Origin: Chitinophaga silvisoli
GTDB lineage: Bacteria > Bacteroidota > Bacteroidia > Chitinophagales > Chitinophagaceae
Assembly (NCBI RefSeq): GCF_003412465.1
Contig: NZ_QTJV01000014.1
Coordinates: forward strand, 105,317-169,316
Length of the DNA: 64,000 bases
Reading direction: 5' to 3'
The position numbers and the translations under genes are program-made. Under the pieces are notes generated by a model. It did not search any database. It was not told where the DNA came from and saw only the letters and a list, made by a program, of their open reading frames with translations. The first letter of the stretch is position 1, and each line of letters opens with the position of its first letter. Below are positions 36,084-45,359 of this stretch, piece after piece.

Positions 36084-39000
36084 ATGACGCTGCGCTATTT
36101 TAAGCGGTTACTTGTGGTACTGTTGCTGGCTGTAGCTGGTCAGACGTACGCACAAAAAGCTGTCCCTGTAATTGATGCCTTGAAAGCAATTACCCGCGAG
36201 TACAAAACTGATTTTGTCTACGATCCGCAGGTAGTAAAGAAAAAAACCACCACCTACAACATCAGCAACTTTGGGGGAAAGAAGCTGGAAGACGTTTTAA
36301 AAGGAATCTTATATCCTAACGATCTTGTATTTCTGTACGTAAAACCTAATTACTACACCATTGTAGAAAAAGACAGAGTAGGAGAATACCAGGCTCCCTC
36401 CAAAAATGTAAGTAATGAGGAAAAAACACCTGTTCCCGTTGTGCAAAAGATTAAAGTAAGCGGTATCGTGACCGATGGCACGCTGCCGGTACCGAATGTG
36501 ACCGTCATGGAAAAAGGTTCCAACAATGGTACCATGACGAAACCTGATGGCAGTTATTCTATCACCGTAGCCAACCAGCAGGCCACCCTGGTTTTTTCGA
36601 TGATCGGCTTCGCCACCCGTGAAGAAGTGGTGGGCGAGCGTAGCAACATTGATGTAAAACTGGAGGGTTCCAACAAGCAACTGGGCGAGATAGTCGTAAC
36701 CGCCCTCGGTGTAAAGCGTGATGAAAAAGCATTGGGTTATGCCGTGCAATCTGTAAAAGGGAATACCCTGCAGACTGTAAAAGGCGTAGACCTCGGTACA
36801 TCCCTAACTGGTCACGTATCCGGTTTGAATGTCAAGAACTCCACTGAGTTCAACGGCACCCCTACCCTGGAAATGCGTGGTGAAACACCCCTGCTGGTGA
36901 TCGATGGCGTACCATATGGAAATATGACTATGCGTGATATCCCCACTGACGACATCGAAAGCATCAACATGCTGAAAGGTCCTACCGCTGCGGCATTGTA
37001 CGGTTCCCGTGGAGCAGCAGGTGCGGTGATGATTACCACCAAACGCAGCAAGGAAGAGAGCCTGAGCATAGATGTTAACAGCACCACCATGTTTAACCTG
37101 GGTTACCTCGCCATCCCGAAAGTACAGTCTTCTTATGGTCATGGCCTGGATGGCAAAATCGCTACCGACTATGTATGGGGTCCAAAGCTGGACATCGGTC
37201 AGACAGCCACGCAATGGAATCCTGTTACCAAACAGAATGAAACCATGCCACTGGTATCAAGCGGGAAAGATAACCTAAAGCACTTCATGCAAACAGGTGC
37301 TATTACCAACAACAGCATCAGCGTAACCAGGGGTAGCAAAAATGGCTTCTTCAGGGCAGGGCTGAACCACATCTATAATAAAGGTCAGTTCCCCAACCAG
37401 AAGCTCAACATCATTAACTATACCATGAGCGGCGAACTGAAAGCAGGTGACAAATTCACCCTCGAAAGCCACATGGGATATACCCGTACCACCGCTCCCC
37501 AGCTCTGGGGGAGTGCATATAACCAGCAGGGTTATATCTACCAGCTCCTCATGTGGACCGGCCCGGATTACGATATCCGTCAGTATAAAGACTACTGGGT
37601 AACTCCTAACCAGAAGCAAAACTGGCTGTACACATCCTGGTACGATAACCCTTACCTGATAGCGTATGAAAAACTGAGAAGTACTGAGCAGAATAAAATG
37701 AATGCAAGTCTGTCCATGACCTACAACTTCACAAAAGATCTGAAGCTCATGTTCAGGAACGGTTATGACTATTACAAGAATGAAGATATCGTGCGCAACC
37801 CTGCCGGCATCAACTCTACCAGGGGTATTACCATCGGCAATACATTTGGCTTCGACTGGAGCGGCAAAGGTTTATACGGCCAGAACCAGAGCTGGGGAAA
37901 CAGTATCAACAGCGACCTGCTGCTGACCTATAACAAGCAGGTGAGAAAATGGAATTTCGATGCCCTCGGCGGTGCGAGCATATTCTATTACAAACAAAGG
38001 GAACAGGGTGCTAAGACCAGGAACGGTTTGGCAGTACCCGGCTGGTATTCCCTGGCCAATGCAGTGCCCTCTACCACTGCCGGCGTAGATGGTATCGTGA
38101 ACAACTACGGTACCTGGGCAAAACAAACGAACTCTCTCTATGCGAAAGCCACCCTCTCCTGGAACAGCGCTGTCTTCCTGGATATCACGGGCAGAAACGA
38201 CTGGAGCTCTACACAGGCAGAAGATGCACGTTCTTACTTCTACCCTTCTGTAGCTACGAGCGTGCTGATGTCCGAGTTCATTCAAATGCCTAAATGGATC
38301 GACCTGTGGAAAATCAGGGGTTCATGGACCATGACCAAGACACCACTGGATGTATATGCCAATAACCTGGCTTATACCATCAATAACAGCTGGGGTACAC
38401 TGAGTGCAACAACTCCTGATAACCTCTCCGGCAGCAACCTGCTTCCGACTACTACCAGGACCTGGGAATTCGGTACCGCAGCTTACCTGTTCAGCAAGCG
38501 CCTGCATGTGGATGTGGCCTACTTCACTAAGCTGTACTACAACAACCAGATCTCCCAGACACTGGCACCATCTTCAGGTTATGCCACTACGCTGATCAAT
38601 ACGAAAGAGACCTATGCCCGCCGTGGTGTGGAAATTACCCTGGATGGTACCGTGATGAAGAAAGGTAAATTCATGTGGAATTCTATGCTGAACTTCTCTA
38701 CGCAGAACAGGTACTTTGTAGACATCGACCCGGTATATTCTGCCAAGAACCTGTGGACTAAAAAAGGAGGCCGTAAAGATGTATTAGCTTATACAGAAAA
38801 GGCGCTCAGAGATCCGCAGGGCAATGTGATTCACCAGGGTGGCTTGCCAATGCTGAGCAGCTATACACAACAATATGGTTATACCGATCCTAACTTCGTA
38901 TTCGGGTTTATCAACAACTTCACTTACGGTCACTGGACACTGGGCATCAGTGTCGACGGTCGTATAGGCGGTAAGATGTATGACTATATCTATTCAAAGA

Positions 39001-39452
39001 TGTTTGATACGGGTTCCAATCCGGAAACAGACAACAACCACCGTTATGATGAAGTCGTGAATGGGCTGAAAAATTATGTAGGGAATGGTGTGAAGGTCGT
39101 AAGCGGTACCGCCACCTATGATAACAACGGACAGATTACCAGCGATACCCGTACCTATGCACCCAATGACGTAGCCGTAAGTTACCAGGCTTATGCCCGT
39201 AAATGGGGTAACTCCTACCAGAACGGGGTAATGAGCAAGAGTTTTGTAAAGGTGCGTGAGATTTCACTGGCCTACATGGTGCCACAGACATGGTTTGGTA
39301 AATCAGGCATTAAGAATGCTTCCCTGGCACTGACAGGGCAGAACCTCTTCCTGTTCACCAAATTCAAATACTCAGATCCGGATGTAGACACAGAAAACAT
39401 GAATGCGCCTGCGCAACGCATGGTGGGTGTAAACGTTAAGGTTGGCTTCTAA
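36084..39452 (+). CDS. SusC/RagA-family TonB-linked outer membrane protein with STN domain
   Basis: A 1122-residue receptor. After the signal peptide (about 1-23) comes an STN domain (about 28-95), then a carboxypeptidase-regulatory-like domain (about 125-205: VSGIVTDGTLPVPNV, TKPDGSYSI), the plug (about 215-330: LLVIDGVPYGN, LKGPTAAALYGSRGAAGAV) and the barrel to the end. The STN domain shows that it can signal to FecR. With SusD immediately downstream (12 nt) it makes a complex for uptake of a glycan or similar ligand. No glycoside hydrolase is nearby, so the substrate is open. Confidence 0.95.
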   Translation: MTLRYFKRLLVVLLLAVAGQTYAQKAVPVIDALKAITREYKTDFVYDPQVVKKKTTTYNISNFGGKKLEDVLKGILYPNDLVFLYVKPNYYTIVEKDRVGEYQAPSKNVSNEEKTPVPVVQKIKVSGIVTDGTLPVPNVTVMEKGSNNGTMTKPDGSYSITVANQQATLVFSMIGFATREEVVGERSNIDVKLEGSNKQLGEIVVTALGVKRDEKALGYAVQSVKGNTLQTVKGVDLGTSLTGHVSGLNVKNSTEFNGTPTLEMRGETPLLVIDGVPYGNMTMRDIPTDDIESINMLKGPTAAALYGSRGAAGAVMITTKRSKEESLSIDVNSTTMFNLGYLAIPKVQSSYGHGLDGKIATDYVWGPKLDIGQTATQWNPVTKQNETMPLVSSGKDNLKHFMQTGAITNNSISVTRGSKNGFFRAGLNHIYNKGQFPNQKLNIINYTMSGELKAGDKFTLESHMGYTRTTAPQLWGSAYNQQGYIYQLLMWTGPDYDIRQYKDYWVTPNQKQNWLYTSWYDNPYLIAYEKLRSTEQNKMNASLSMTYNFTKDLKLMFRNGYDYYKNEDIVRNPAGINSTRGITIGNTFGFDWSGKGLYGQNQSWGNSINSDLLLTYNKQVRKWNFDALGGASIFYYKQREQGAKTRNGLAVPGWYSLANAVPSTTAGVDGIVNNYGTWAKQTNSLYAKATLSWNSAVFLDITGRNDWSSTQAEDARSYFYPSVATSVLMSEFIQMPKWIDLWKIRGSWTMTKTPLDVYANNLAYTINNSWGTLSATTPDNLSGSNLLPTTTRTWEFGTAAYLFSKRLHVDVAYFTKLYYNNQISQTLAPSSGYATTLINTKETYARRGVEITLDGTVMKKGKFMWNSMLNFSTQNRYFVDIDPVYSAKNLWTKKGGRKDVLAYTEKALRDPQGNVIHQGGLPMLSSYTQQYGYTDPNFVFGFINNFTYGHWTLGISVDGRIGGKMYDYIYSKMFDTGSNPETDNNHRYDEVVNGLKNYVGNGVKVVSGTATYDNNGQITSDTRTYAPNDVAVSYQAYARKWGNSYQNGVMSKSFVKVREISLAYMVPQTWFGKSGIKNASLALTGQNLFLFTKFKYSDPDVDTENMNAPAQRMVGVNVKVGF

Positions 39453-39464
39453 AAATATACAAAC

Positions 39465-40991
39465 ATGACTAAGCATATATCTTTAATAGCGGCGATTGCC
39501 ATTGGTTTAAGCAGCTGTACTAAAAAGTTCGACGACATCAACACCAATCCGGATAAAGCGACATCCGCTTCATCAGAATGGCTGGCAACGAACATCCTCA
39601 CTTCGGTGACATCCAGCGATATATCATTCAATAACAACTTCCGTCAGCCATATACCCTGGGTAAATACATTGGCTGGACAGAAAAGGTGAGTGATTACCA
39701 GTACAATAAAATGGTAAGAGTAGACTTCGGCAGATTGCTGGTACTGCGTGATGTGGCACCGATGATTAAGAATGCCACTACGACTGAGTTGAAAAATACC
39801 TATGATGGTTTTGGCCACTTCATCCGTGCCTGGCAGTTTTTCCAGACGACCATGCAGGTAGGTGATATTCCTTACTCAGAGGCGATTCAGGGATCTACAG
39901 GAGTGATACAGGCCAAATATGATACCCAGAAAGAAGTGTTCCAGGGTATTCTGAGGGAACTGGATCAGGCAGATTCGCTGCTGACCAATGGGGTGAATTT
40001 CTCCGGCGATTTCATCTACAGTGGCAATGTAGATAAATGGAGAAGACTGGCCAACAGTTTCCAGCTGTATGTATTGATTAATCTCTCTAAGAAGACAACT
40101 GATGCGGACCTGAATGTGATCAATAAATTTAAGACAGTGGCAGCACGTCCGCTGATGAGGGATTTCAAAGACAACTTCGCAGTGACCTATACTGCTTCTG
40201 CAGGTTATGCCTATCCATGGAGTAATACAGCCGCACAGCTGAACTCCTTCCTGGATTACCCGGTGCTGTCCTCTTATCTCCTGGACCCAATGAAAGCTAC
40301 GGCAGACAGGCGTGTGTTTTATATGGCAGAGCCTTCTCCTGCACAAATTTCCGCAGGTTTAACGGCGGCTGATTATAATGCTTACCTGGGTATAGATCCG
40401 GCTGATGAACTGGGTACTATTGTAACGAATAATAACACGGGCAAAGCCTGTCGTGTAAATAAACGTTATGAACAGATGTACAATGCGGAACCTGTAGGCC
40501 TGCTGAACTACTGGGATATCCAGTTTATCCTGGCGGAGGCGACTGTGCGTGGCTGGATTTCAGGAACAGATGCGCAGACTTACTATGCTAATGGTATCAA
40601 GGGGCATATGAACTTCCTGGCTAATTATGCTCCGGCAAGCTATGCACATGGTATGGCGCTGGATGAGGCATACATCAATGCATTTCCCGCTACAGTAGCA
40701 CTGACAGGTAGTGTGGAGAACCAGATCAAACAGATCATTACGCAGAAATATATAGCAGGGTTCTTCCAGAATTCAGATTATAATGCCTGGTATGAAAACA
40801 GGCGTACAGGGTACCCGGTGTTTACATTGAACACGGCTACTAACCTGAATACACCTGCTTCTTCCTTTCCTTTAAGATGGATGTACCCACAGAAGGAGCT
40901 GGATTATAATGCGAAGAATGTAACGAAGGCTTTGACAGATCAATATGGGGGGAATGATGATCCGAGTGCAGCAATGTGGTTGTTGAAATAA
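39465..40991 (+). CDS. SusD/RagB-family lipoprotein
   Basis: A 508-residue surface lipoprotein with a signal peptide ending in the lipobox LSSC (Cys17). The start KKFDDINTNPDKATS is typical of the SusD-like family often paired with STN-bearing SusC proteins; TPR-like helical parts and a ligand loop region follow, ending MWLLK. It should form the lid of the SusC channel and bind substrate. A strong hairpin follows the gene. Confidence 0.93.
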   Translation: MTKHISLIAAIAIGLSSCTKKFDDINTNPDKATSASSEWLATNILTSVTSSDISFNNNFRQPYTLGKYIGWTEKVSDYQYNKMVRVDFGRLLVLRDVAPMIKNATTTELKNTYDGFGHFIRAWQFFQTTMQVGDIPYSEAIQGSTGVIQAKYDTQKEVFQGILRELDQADSLLTNGVNFSGDFIYSGNVDKWRRLANSFQLYVLINLSKKTTDADLNVINKFKTVAARPLMRDFKDNFAVTYTASAGYAYPWSNTAAQLNSFLDYPVLSSYLLDPMKATADRRVFYMAEPSPAQISAGLTAADYNAYLGIDPADELGTIVTNNNTGKACRVNKRYEQMYNAEPVGLLNYWDIQFILAEATVRGWISGTDAQTYYANGIKGHMNFLANYAPASYAHGMALDEAYINAFPATVALTGSVENQIKQIITQKYIAGFFQNSDYNAWYENRRTGYPVFTLNTATNLNTPASSFPLRWMYPQKELDYNAKNVTKALTDQYGGNDDPSAAMWLLK

Positions 40992-41012
40992 ACGGGGCTT
41001 TGCATAAAAAAC

Positions 41013-41080
41013 AGAGGTTGTATCAAAAGTAAAATTTAAGGGAATTATACCCCGGAAATTTTACTTTTGATACAACCTCT
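41013..41080. repeat. Perfect 25-bp palindromic repeat at a convergent junction (copy 2)
   Basis: Arms 41013-41037 and 41056-41080 are perfect inverted repeats with an 18-nt loop. The element lies between the 3' ends of the SusD gene (plus) and the first Usp gene (minus) and is related to the element at 21707-21817. A stem this long can serve as a bidirectional terminator. Confidence 0.75.
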
Positions 41081-41084
41081 TTGT

Positions 41085-41864
41085 TTACTTGTTATGTGCT
41101 ATAAACAAGGGCCATTGGTGCTCTCTCACCAATACATCGGCCATACTAGGCCTGAACAACATAGATAAAGCATTTCGCTGGTAGGCTCCTAAAATCACGA
41201 GGGATTCCAGTGCCTGTTCTCTCAGGTAATGTGCTATTTCCACTTCCGGTTGTCCTTTCAGCGATACGAAATGTGCCTGTGGGGCATGCATCTCTATCAG
41301 CTCTTTCACCATTCCTTCGTAAGGCAATTCCCGGGTATGATTCGCCGTCTGCACAGTGACTACATTCAATGGCAATGCATTGAACACTGGCAGGATATAG
41401 GAGAACATTTTAAAAGCGAAGATTGAAACAGGGGAGCCGTCATACAGCCAACAGATCTTCCGTACATCGGTAAAATGCCTGGGTAACAATAAAACCGGGC
41501 ATTTTGCATTCGTCAGGATATCTTTTACAAATGGCGTAGGCGATTCTTCCGTGAAGGGGTTCATCGTTTCGCTGGCATCTATCAGCAGCATATCTGCATA
41601 CCTGCTTTCTTTAAGGATACTTTGCGTAACGGCATCGCTGCCGCGGCGCACGTTGTAATGAATACCTGCATGCTGGCAGGCACGTTCAAATTGCATAGAG
41701 CCATCCATATTTCTACGTCCTCCCCCACCGGCATATGCAAACTCCATCTTTTCAGAAAACACACCTGTAATGGTTGCATTATGCTGCAAGCCCATTCTGA
41801 TTGCATATTGCAGGGTACTGTCGCTAAATTTGGACCCGTCGAAAACAGCCACTATCTTTTTCAT
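41085..41864 (-). CDS. Tandem universal stress protein (UspA family)
   Basis: A 259-residue protein made of two UspA-like domains (about 1-135 and 145-258). It begins KKIVAVFDGSKFSD and ends VRE-HQWPLFIAHNK-like. The loop GGGGRRNMDG (about 47-56) is unusual for the family. It lies 24 nt downstream of a second Usp gene, and the receiver-CRP regulator is upstream, so the three are probably a stress regulon. It has no catalytic activity that can be stated. Confidence 0.9.
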   Translation of the reverse strand: MKKIVAVFDGSKFSDSTLQYAIRMGLQHNATITGVFSEKMEFAYAGGGGRRNMDGSMQFERACQHAGIHYNVRRGSDAVTQSILKESRYADMLLIDASETMNPFTEESPTPFVKDILTNAKCPVLLLPRHFTDVRKICWLYDGSPVSIFAFKMFSYILPVFNALPLNVVTVQTANHTRELPYEGMVKELIEMHAPQAHFVSLKGQPEVEIAHYLREQALESLVILGAYQRNALSMLFRPSMADVLVREHQWPLFIAHNK

Positions 41865-41888
41865 AACCTTGGAATTTAAAATAACGCT

Positions 41889-42698
41889 TTATTTATGCGC
41901 AATAAATACAGGATACCTGTACTCTGAAATATAACTGGTGCAAAAACTTCTCTTAAATAAATTGGACAAACCCGAGCGCCCGAAAGCGCCTGTGACCAGC
42001 ATGGGTTTGGAGATAGCTTCCAGGAATGCGGGCATCTCCTGCTGTTCTAACTGCAGAAAGGTAAGATCTTTGAAATGCCGGCAGGCCAGCTCTTTCATAT
42101 AATCTTCGTCCGGCATTTCCGGCTGGTGTTTCAGCGTAGCATACACCAGTGTAGTATTGCAATCACAAAGATCGCTGAAGAGGTAAGAAAACATTTTGAT
42201 GGCGAAGACCGATGAGCGGGTGCCATCATACGCAAGTATGACATTTTCCGGATAGTCGAATTTTTCCGGTGCCACGATGACGGGACATTCTGTATCATGC
42301 AGGATGTCGCGCAGGTATTCGCTGGGTACTTCGAGCCGGAGATTCTCATAGAACTTCTGGCTCCCCAGGATCATCAGATCTGCGAACCTGCTTTCTTTCT
42401 GTAATTTCGAAATGGCATACGGCGAATGATCTTTGTGTACACGGAATTCAATATTATTCCTGACACACTCATCTTCGAACCGTTGAATATTTTCATCTAC
42501 CTTGTCTTCATCAATTTCAATCTGTAATGGAACATAGAGTCCGCCGCCGCCGAATACATACCCTAAGCCTGAAAAATCAAGTTCAGGTAAGAAGGCGCCA
42601 ACCAATAGGATCTTTTCACTTTCATTCAATCTTTTAGCCAATCCAAATGCTCCATTAGAATAATGTGTGCCATCAAAGGCAACTATTACTTTTCTCAT
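41889..42698 (-). CDS. Tandem universal stress protein (UspA family)
   Basis: A 269-residue paralogue of the next gene, also with two Usp domains: VIVAFDGTHYSNGAFGLAK at the start and LVTGAFGRSGLSN near the end, the latter resembling the ATP-binding G-2x-G-9x-G(S/T) motif of Usp. It is the first gene of the Usp pair, 84 nt downstream of the receiver-CRP gene. Confidence 0.9.
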   Translation of the reverse strand: MRKVIVAFDGTHYSNGAFGLAKRLNESEKILLVGAFLPELDFSGLGYVFGGGGLYVPLQIEIDEDKVDENIQRFEDECVRNNIEFRVHKDHSPYAISKLQKESRFADLMILGSQKFYENLRLEVPSEYLRDILHDTECPVIVAPEKFDYPENVILAYDGTRSSVFAIKMFSYLFSDLCDCNTTLVYATLKHQPEMPDEDYMKELACRHFKDLTFLQLEQQEMPAFLEAISKPMLVTGAFGRSGLSNLFKRSFCTSYISEYRYPVFIAHK

Positions 42699-42782
42699 GG
42701 CTTTTTGAATTAAGAAATGAACAATTGGGGAACGCCTTCAATTTCATTAAAACGACCGGTAAAAAATATGACGGTCATCAAT

Positions 42783-43781
42783 CTAATAAATGACCCTGCT
42801 TAGTTTATCTACGTCCAGAATAAAAATGACTCCTTTCTTGATATCAATCAGTTGCTCATCTCTGAAGTCTGACAAGGTGCGGGCAAAGGATTCTTTGGCC
42901 ACGCCTGCCAGTGCGGCGAGATTGCTTCTGCTGATGCGGATGCCTTCGTTGTTGTATTTCTTATTAACTGCCAATAGGGTGTCTGCCGTCTTTTTCCTTA
43001 GTGAATCATAAGCCACTTTCAATAATTGCCCTTCCTTATCGTCTACGTTCTGAGCGAGAATTTTAATGAGTTGCCCCTGGGCATAATTGTTTTCTGCGAC
43101 CATACGGTCAAAGTCTGCATTGGGTATCACGGCGAGCTCCACATCATCTACCGCTTCCGCGCTTTCATGGTAGCAGGTTTTGTTGATGAGCGCCACGTGC
43201 CCGAGGAAGCCTTCATTGTATAAAGCAGTGATCAGTTCACGACCATCTTCGCATACTTTAAATGTTTTGACTTTTCCTTTAAGGATATAGAACAGGCAGG
43301 AAGGATGATTACCCTCCTGGTAAATGAGTTGTTTGTTTTTGTAATAGCGGACATTCCTGTTTTTGATCAGGTCTTGCAATGGATCGTCCAGCAGGACATT
43401 GCCTTTTTTAACCGCAGATTTTTTCAGTCTGCATTCAATCGAGTTTAACAGTTCCGAAGATTCAAAGGGTTTGGTAATATAGTCGTCTGCACCAAGGTCC
43501 ATTCCTCTCCGAACCTCCGCCCGGTCGGACCTGGAAGTTAGAAAAATAAATGGAATACTACTGGTTTCCTTATTATTGTTTAGCACCTGGAGGACGACAA
43601 ACCCATCTAATATAGGAAGTGTCAGGTCACAAATAATAAGGTCAGGATGTTTTTCTTCTGCAAGCAAGATCCCCTCTTTACCGTCAACTGCCTCTAATAC
43701 CGTATAATTTGCCAGCCCAAGTATTTCAACAATTTCCTCCCGTACAGCAGTGTTATCTTCGATAACAAGAATAGTAGACAT
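42783..43781 (-). CDS. Receiver-CRP/FNR fusion transcription factor
   Basis: A 332-residue regulator; I start it at ATG 43781 (MSTILVIEDN). Residues 1-122 are a receiver (acidic pocket EDN at 8-10, Asp52 in IICDLTLPI, Lys104 in YITKPFES). About 145-255 is a cyclic-nucleotide-binding fold, and about 260-330 is a CRP-type helix-turn-helix (ISRSNLAALAGVAKESFARTL). The receiver replaces a diffusible-ligand-only control and couples it to a kinase not in this cluster. The Usp genes directly downstream are likely targets. Confidence 0.9.
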   Translation of the reverse strand: MSTILVIEDNTAVREEIVEILGLANYTVLEAVDGKEGILLAEEKHPDLIICDLTLPILDGFVVLQVLNNNKETSSIPFIFLTSRSDRAEVRRGMDLGADDYITKPFESSELLNSIECRLKKSAVKKGNVLLDDPLQDLIKNRNVRYYKNKQLIYQEGNHPSCLFYILKGKVKTFKVCEDGRELITALYNEGFLGHVALINKTCYHESAEAVDDVELAVIPNADFDRMVAENNYAQGQLIKILAQNVDDKEGQLLKVAYDSLRKKTADTLLAVNKKYNNEGIRISRSNLAALAGVAKESFARTLSDFRDEQLIDIKKGVIFILDVDKLSRVIY

Positions 43782-43897
43782 ACAGCTGTGGATTTTTTTT
43801 GAGTTCACTCAAAACTACGCACAATCGCAGACCTATTAATTGACTGCTGTCAACTACTAAGGAAATAACAATCTATGATAAATATCAGCTAATGGAA

Positions 43898-44659
43898 TTA
43901 ATATGACAGAAAATAGGAATTTTTAAGGTTAACCTTGTTATAAGTAAGTTCTTCGTTGCCGTTTGTATGATATATGCCCCGATTGGATGCATTTAAGATG
44001 GCATGAGCAGCAGCGGTGTCCCATTCCATGGTTGGGAAGAGTCGTGGGTACAGATCGGCCTTGCCTTCGAGCAGGAGCATGAACTTGAGGGAGCTGCCCA
44101 TAGAGGTAAGGCTGACATGGGAGAATTGGGCGATGAAGTCTTTGGTTTCGTCTGTCAGATTCCGGCGGGAGGCAATGATGGTGATGGAAGGTTTATTTAA
44201 TAAGTCCTGTAAAGTGGCAGGTTCCTTCTTCGGGTTGATGAGGATATTATTCTTATATACGCCTGTTTCTTTGCTACCATAATATAAGTCGCCCAATACA
44301 GGGGCATAGACTACACCGGCTATGGGCTTATTTTTATGGATCAGGGCAATATTGACGGTGAACTCTCCATTTTTACTGATGAATTCTTTTGTACCATCGA
44401 GGGGGTCTACCAGCCAGAAATACTCCCATTGGGACCGGGTTTGATAATCCTGGTGCAGACCTTCTTCTGATAAGATGGGGAGATGAGTGGGGGTAAGATA
44501 TTCGCTGATGATAGAATGGGCAGCCTTGTCGGCAGCGGTGACGGGTGATTCGTCTGCTTTCTGTTGCGTATCAAAATTATCTGATTCGTACACGGCTAAA
44601 ATGGCCTTGCCGGCGGCATAGGCAGCTTCCGTTGCGGTTGCTAATAATTGTTTGATCAT
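43898..44659 (-). CDS. cysQ: 3'(2'),5'-bisphosphate nucleotidase
   Basis: A 253-residue Mg-dependent phosphatase of the inositol-monophosphatase superfamily that hydrolyses PAP, the by-product of sulfate assimilation. I start it at ATG 44659; the frame upstream has no support. Motifs: DESPVTAADKAAH, LSEEGL, VDPLDGTKEF (metal-binding DPLDGT) and MEWDTAAAHAIL. A TATCTTTG box lies 3 nt upstream of the ATG, predicting a leaderless message. Confidence 0.93.
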   Translation of the reverse strand: MIKQLLATATEAAYAAGKAILAVYESDNFDTQQKADESPVTAADKAAHSIISEYLTPTHLPILSEEGLHQDYQTRSQWEYFWLVDPLDGTKEFISKNGEFTVNIALIHKNKPIAGVVYAPVLGDLYYGSKETGVYKNNILINPKKEPATLQDLLNKPSITIIASRRNLTDETKDFIAQFSHVSLTSMGSSLKFMLLLEGKADLYPRLFPTMEWDTAAAHAILNASNRGIYHTNGNEELTYNKVNLKNSYFLSY

Positions 44660-44662
44660 GCG

Positions 44663-44670
44663 CAAAGATA
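44663..44670 (-). promoter_or_regulatory. TAnnTTTG -7 element of cysQ
   Basis: TATCTTTG on the minus strand ends 3 nt before the start codon. A hairpin (44677-44700 region, GTGGGT/ACCCAC) precedes it with a T run, probably a terminator for a transcript from upstream. Confidence 0.4.
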
Positions 44671-44843
44671 AAAAAGAGTGGGTAGAGAAATCCACCCACT
44701 TGTAACCTTTGGAACAAAATGCTGTATGAACTTCAATCGAAGCATTTAGCGATTCAAAGTACCACAGATTTAGCTCCGGAAACAATAATGACCATCACAT
44801 CTTCAGGAGGAATCAATCAATCATTATTGTCATTGAAATCATG

Positions 44844-44990
44844 TTATTCAAGAACGTCGAGGCACTGCATGGTTTTGTAGCCAGCAGCGACTTTTCTGCC
44901 CTTGGTGGTTTTAGTTAATAAGAAGTTGACAGTGGTTCCAATTATTGTAAGGCATGCAATAAAGGAGATTGCTTTGATGTACTTTTTCAT
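44844..44990 (-). CDS. Small protein with one hydrophobic segment
   Basis: A 48-residue frame with ATG start at 44990. It starts MKKYIKAISFIACLTIIGTT (a signal or membrane segment) and continues with a basic stretch and the end MQCLDVLE. I recognise no family. The composition looks like a real small exported protein, but no conservation can be tested here. Confidence 0.35.
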   Translation of the reverse strand: MKKYIKAISFIACLTIIGTTVNFLLTKTTKGRKVAAGYKTMQCLDVLE

Positions 44991-45359
44991 GATTGTACAG
45001 GTTTACGATATGAAGTTAGGATGGGGATGGATGGTGGGGAATGATGGTCCTCAATGGGGGGATTGATTAGGGTCAGGGGATCTATAGTATTGATTTTCAT
45101 TTTTTTAAATAGCATTAACGCTAAGTCAGGGCTCATTTTTATAAAAATAGTACGCTTCTTTGTTGGTAAGCATTTGCAATATTCAATTTCAGCTCCTACC
45201 TTTGCGCAAATTCTCCAACATGAAATTTGCATTCAGAACAGCCGTCTTAAGACACCAGATGTAACTACCCGGTTACTGATGTTCTGATCTATTCATATTT
45301 ACACTCTCTTTTATTTATTTTATCTGCATCCCGCAAGGGATACCTATTTCAACTTTTTC
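44991..45359. other. AT-rich intergenic region
   Basis: About 370 bp upstream of the EamA transporter. Short frames on both strands overlap one another and lack starts or recognisable features. No hairpin or repeat stands out. Confidence 0.4.

Noticed and set aside
44987..45287. Opposing frames of about 80 codons upstream of the EamA gene.
   Set aside because: They lie in low-complexity AT-rich sequence and lack a domain or start support.
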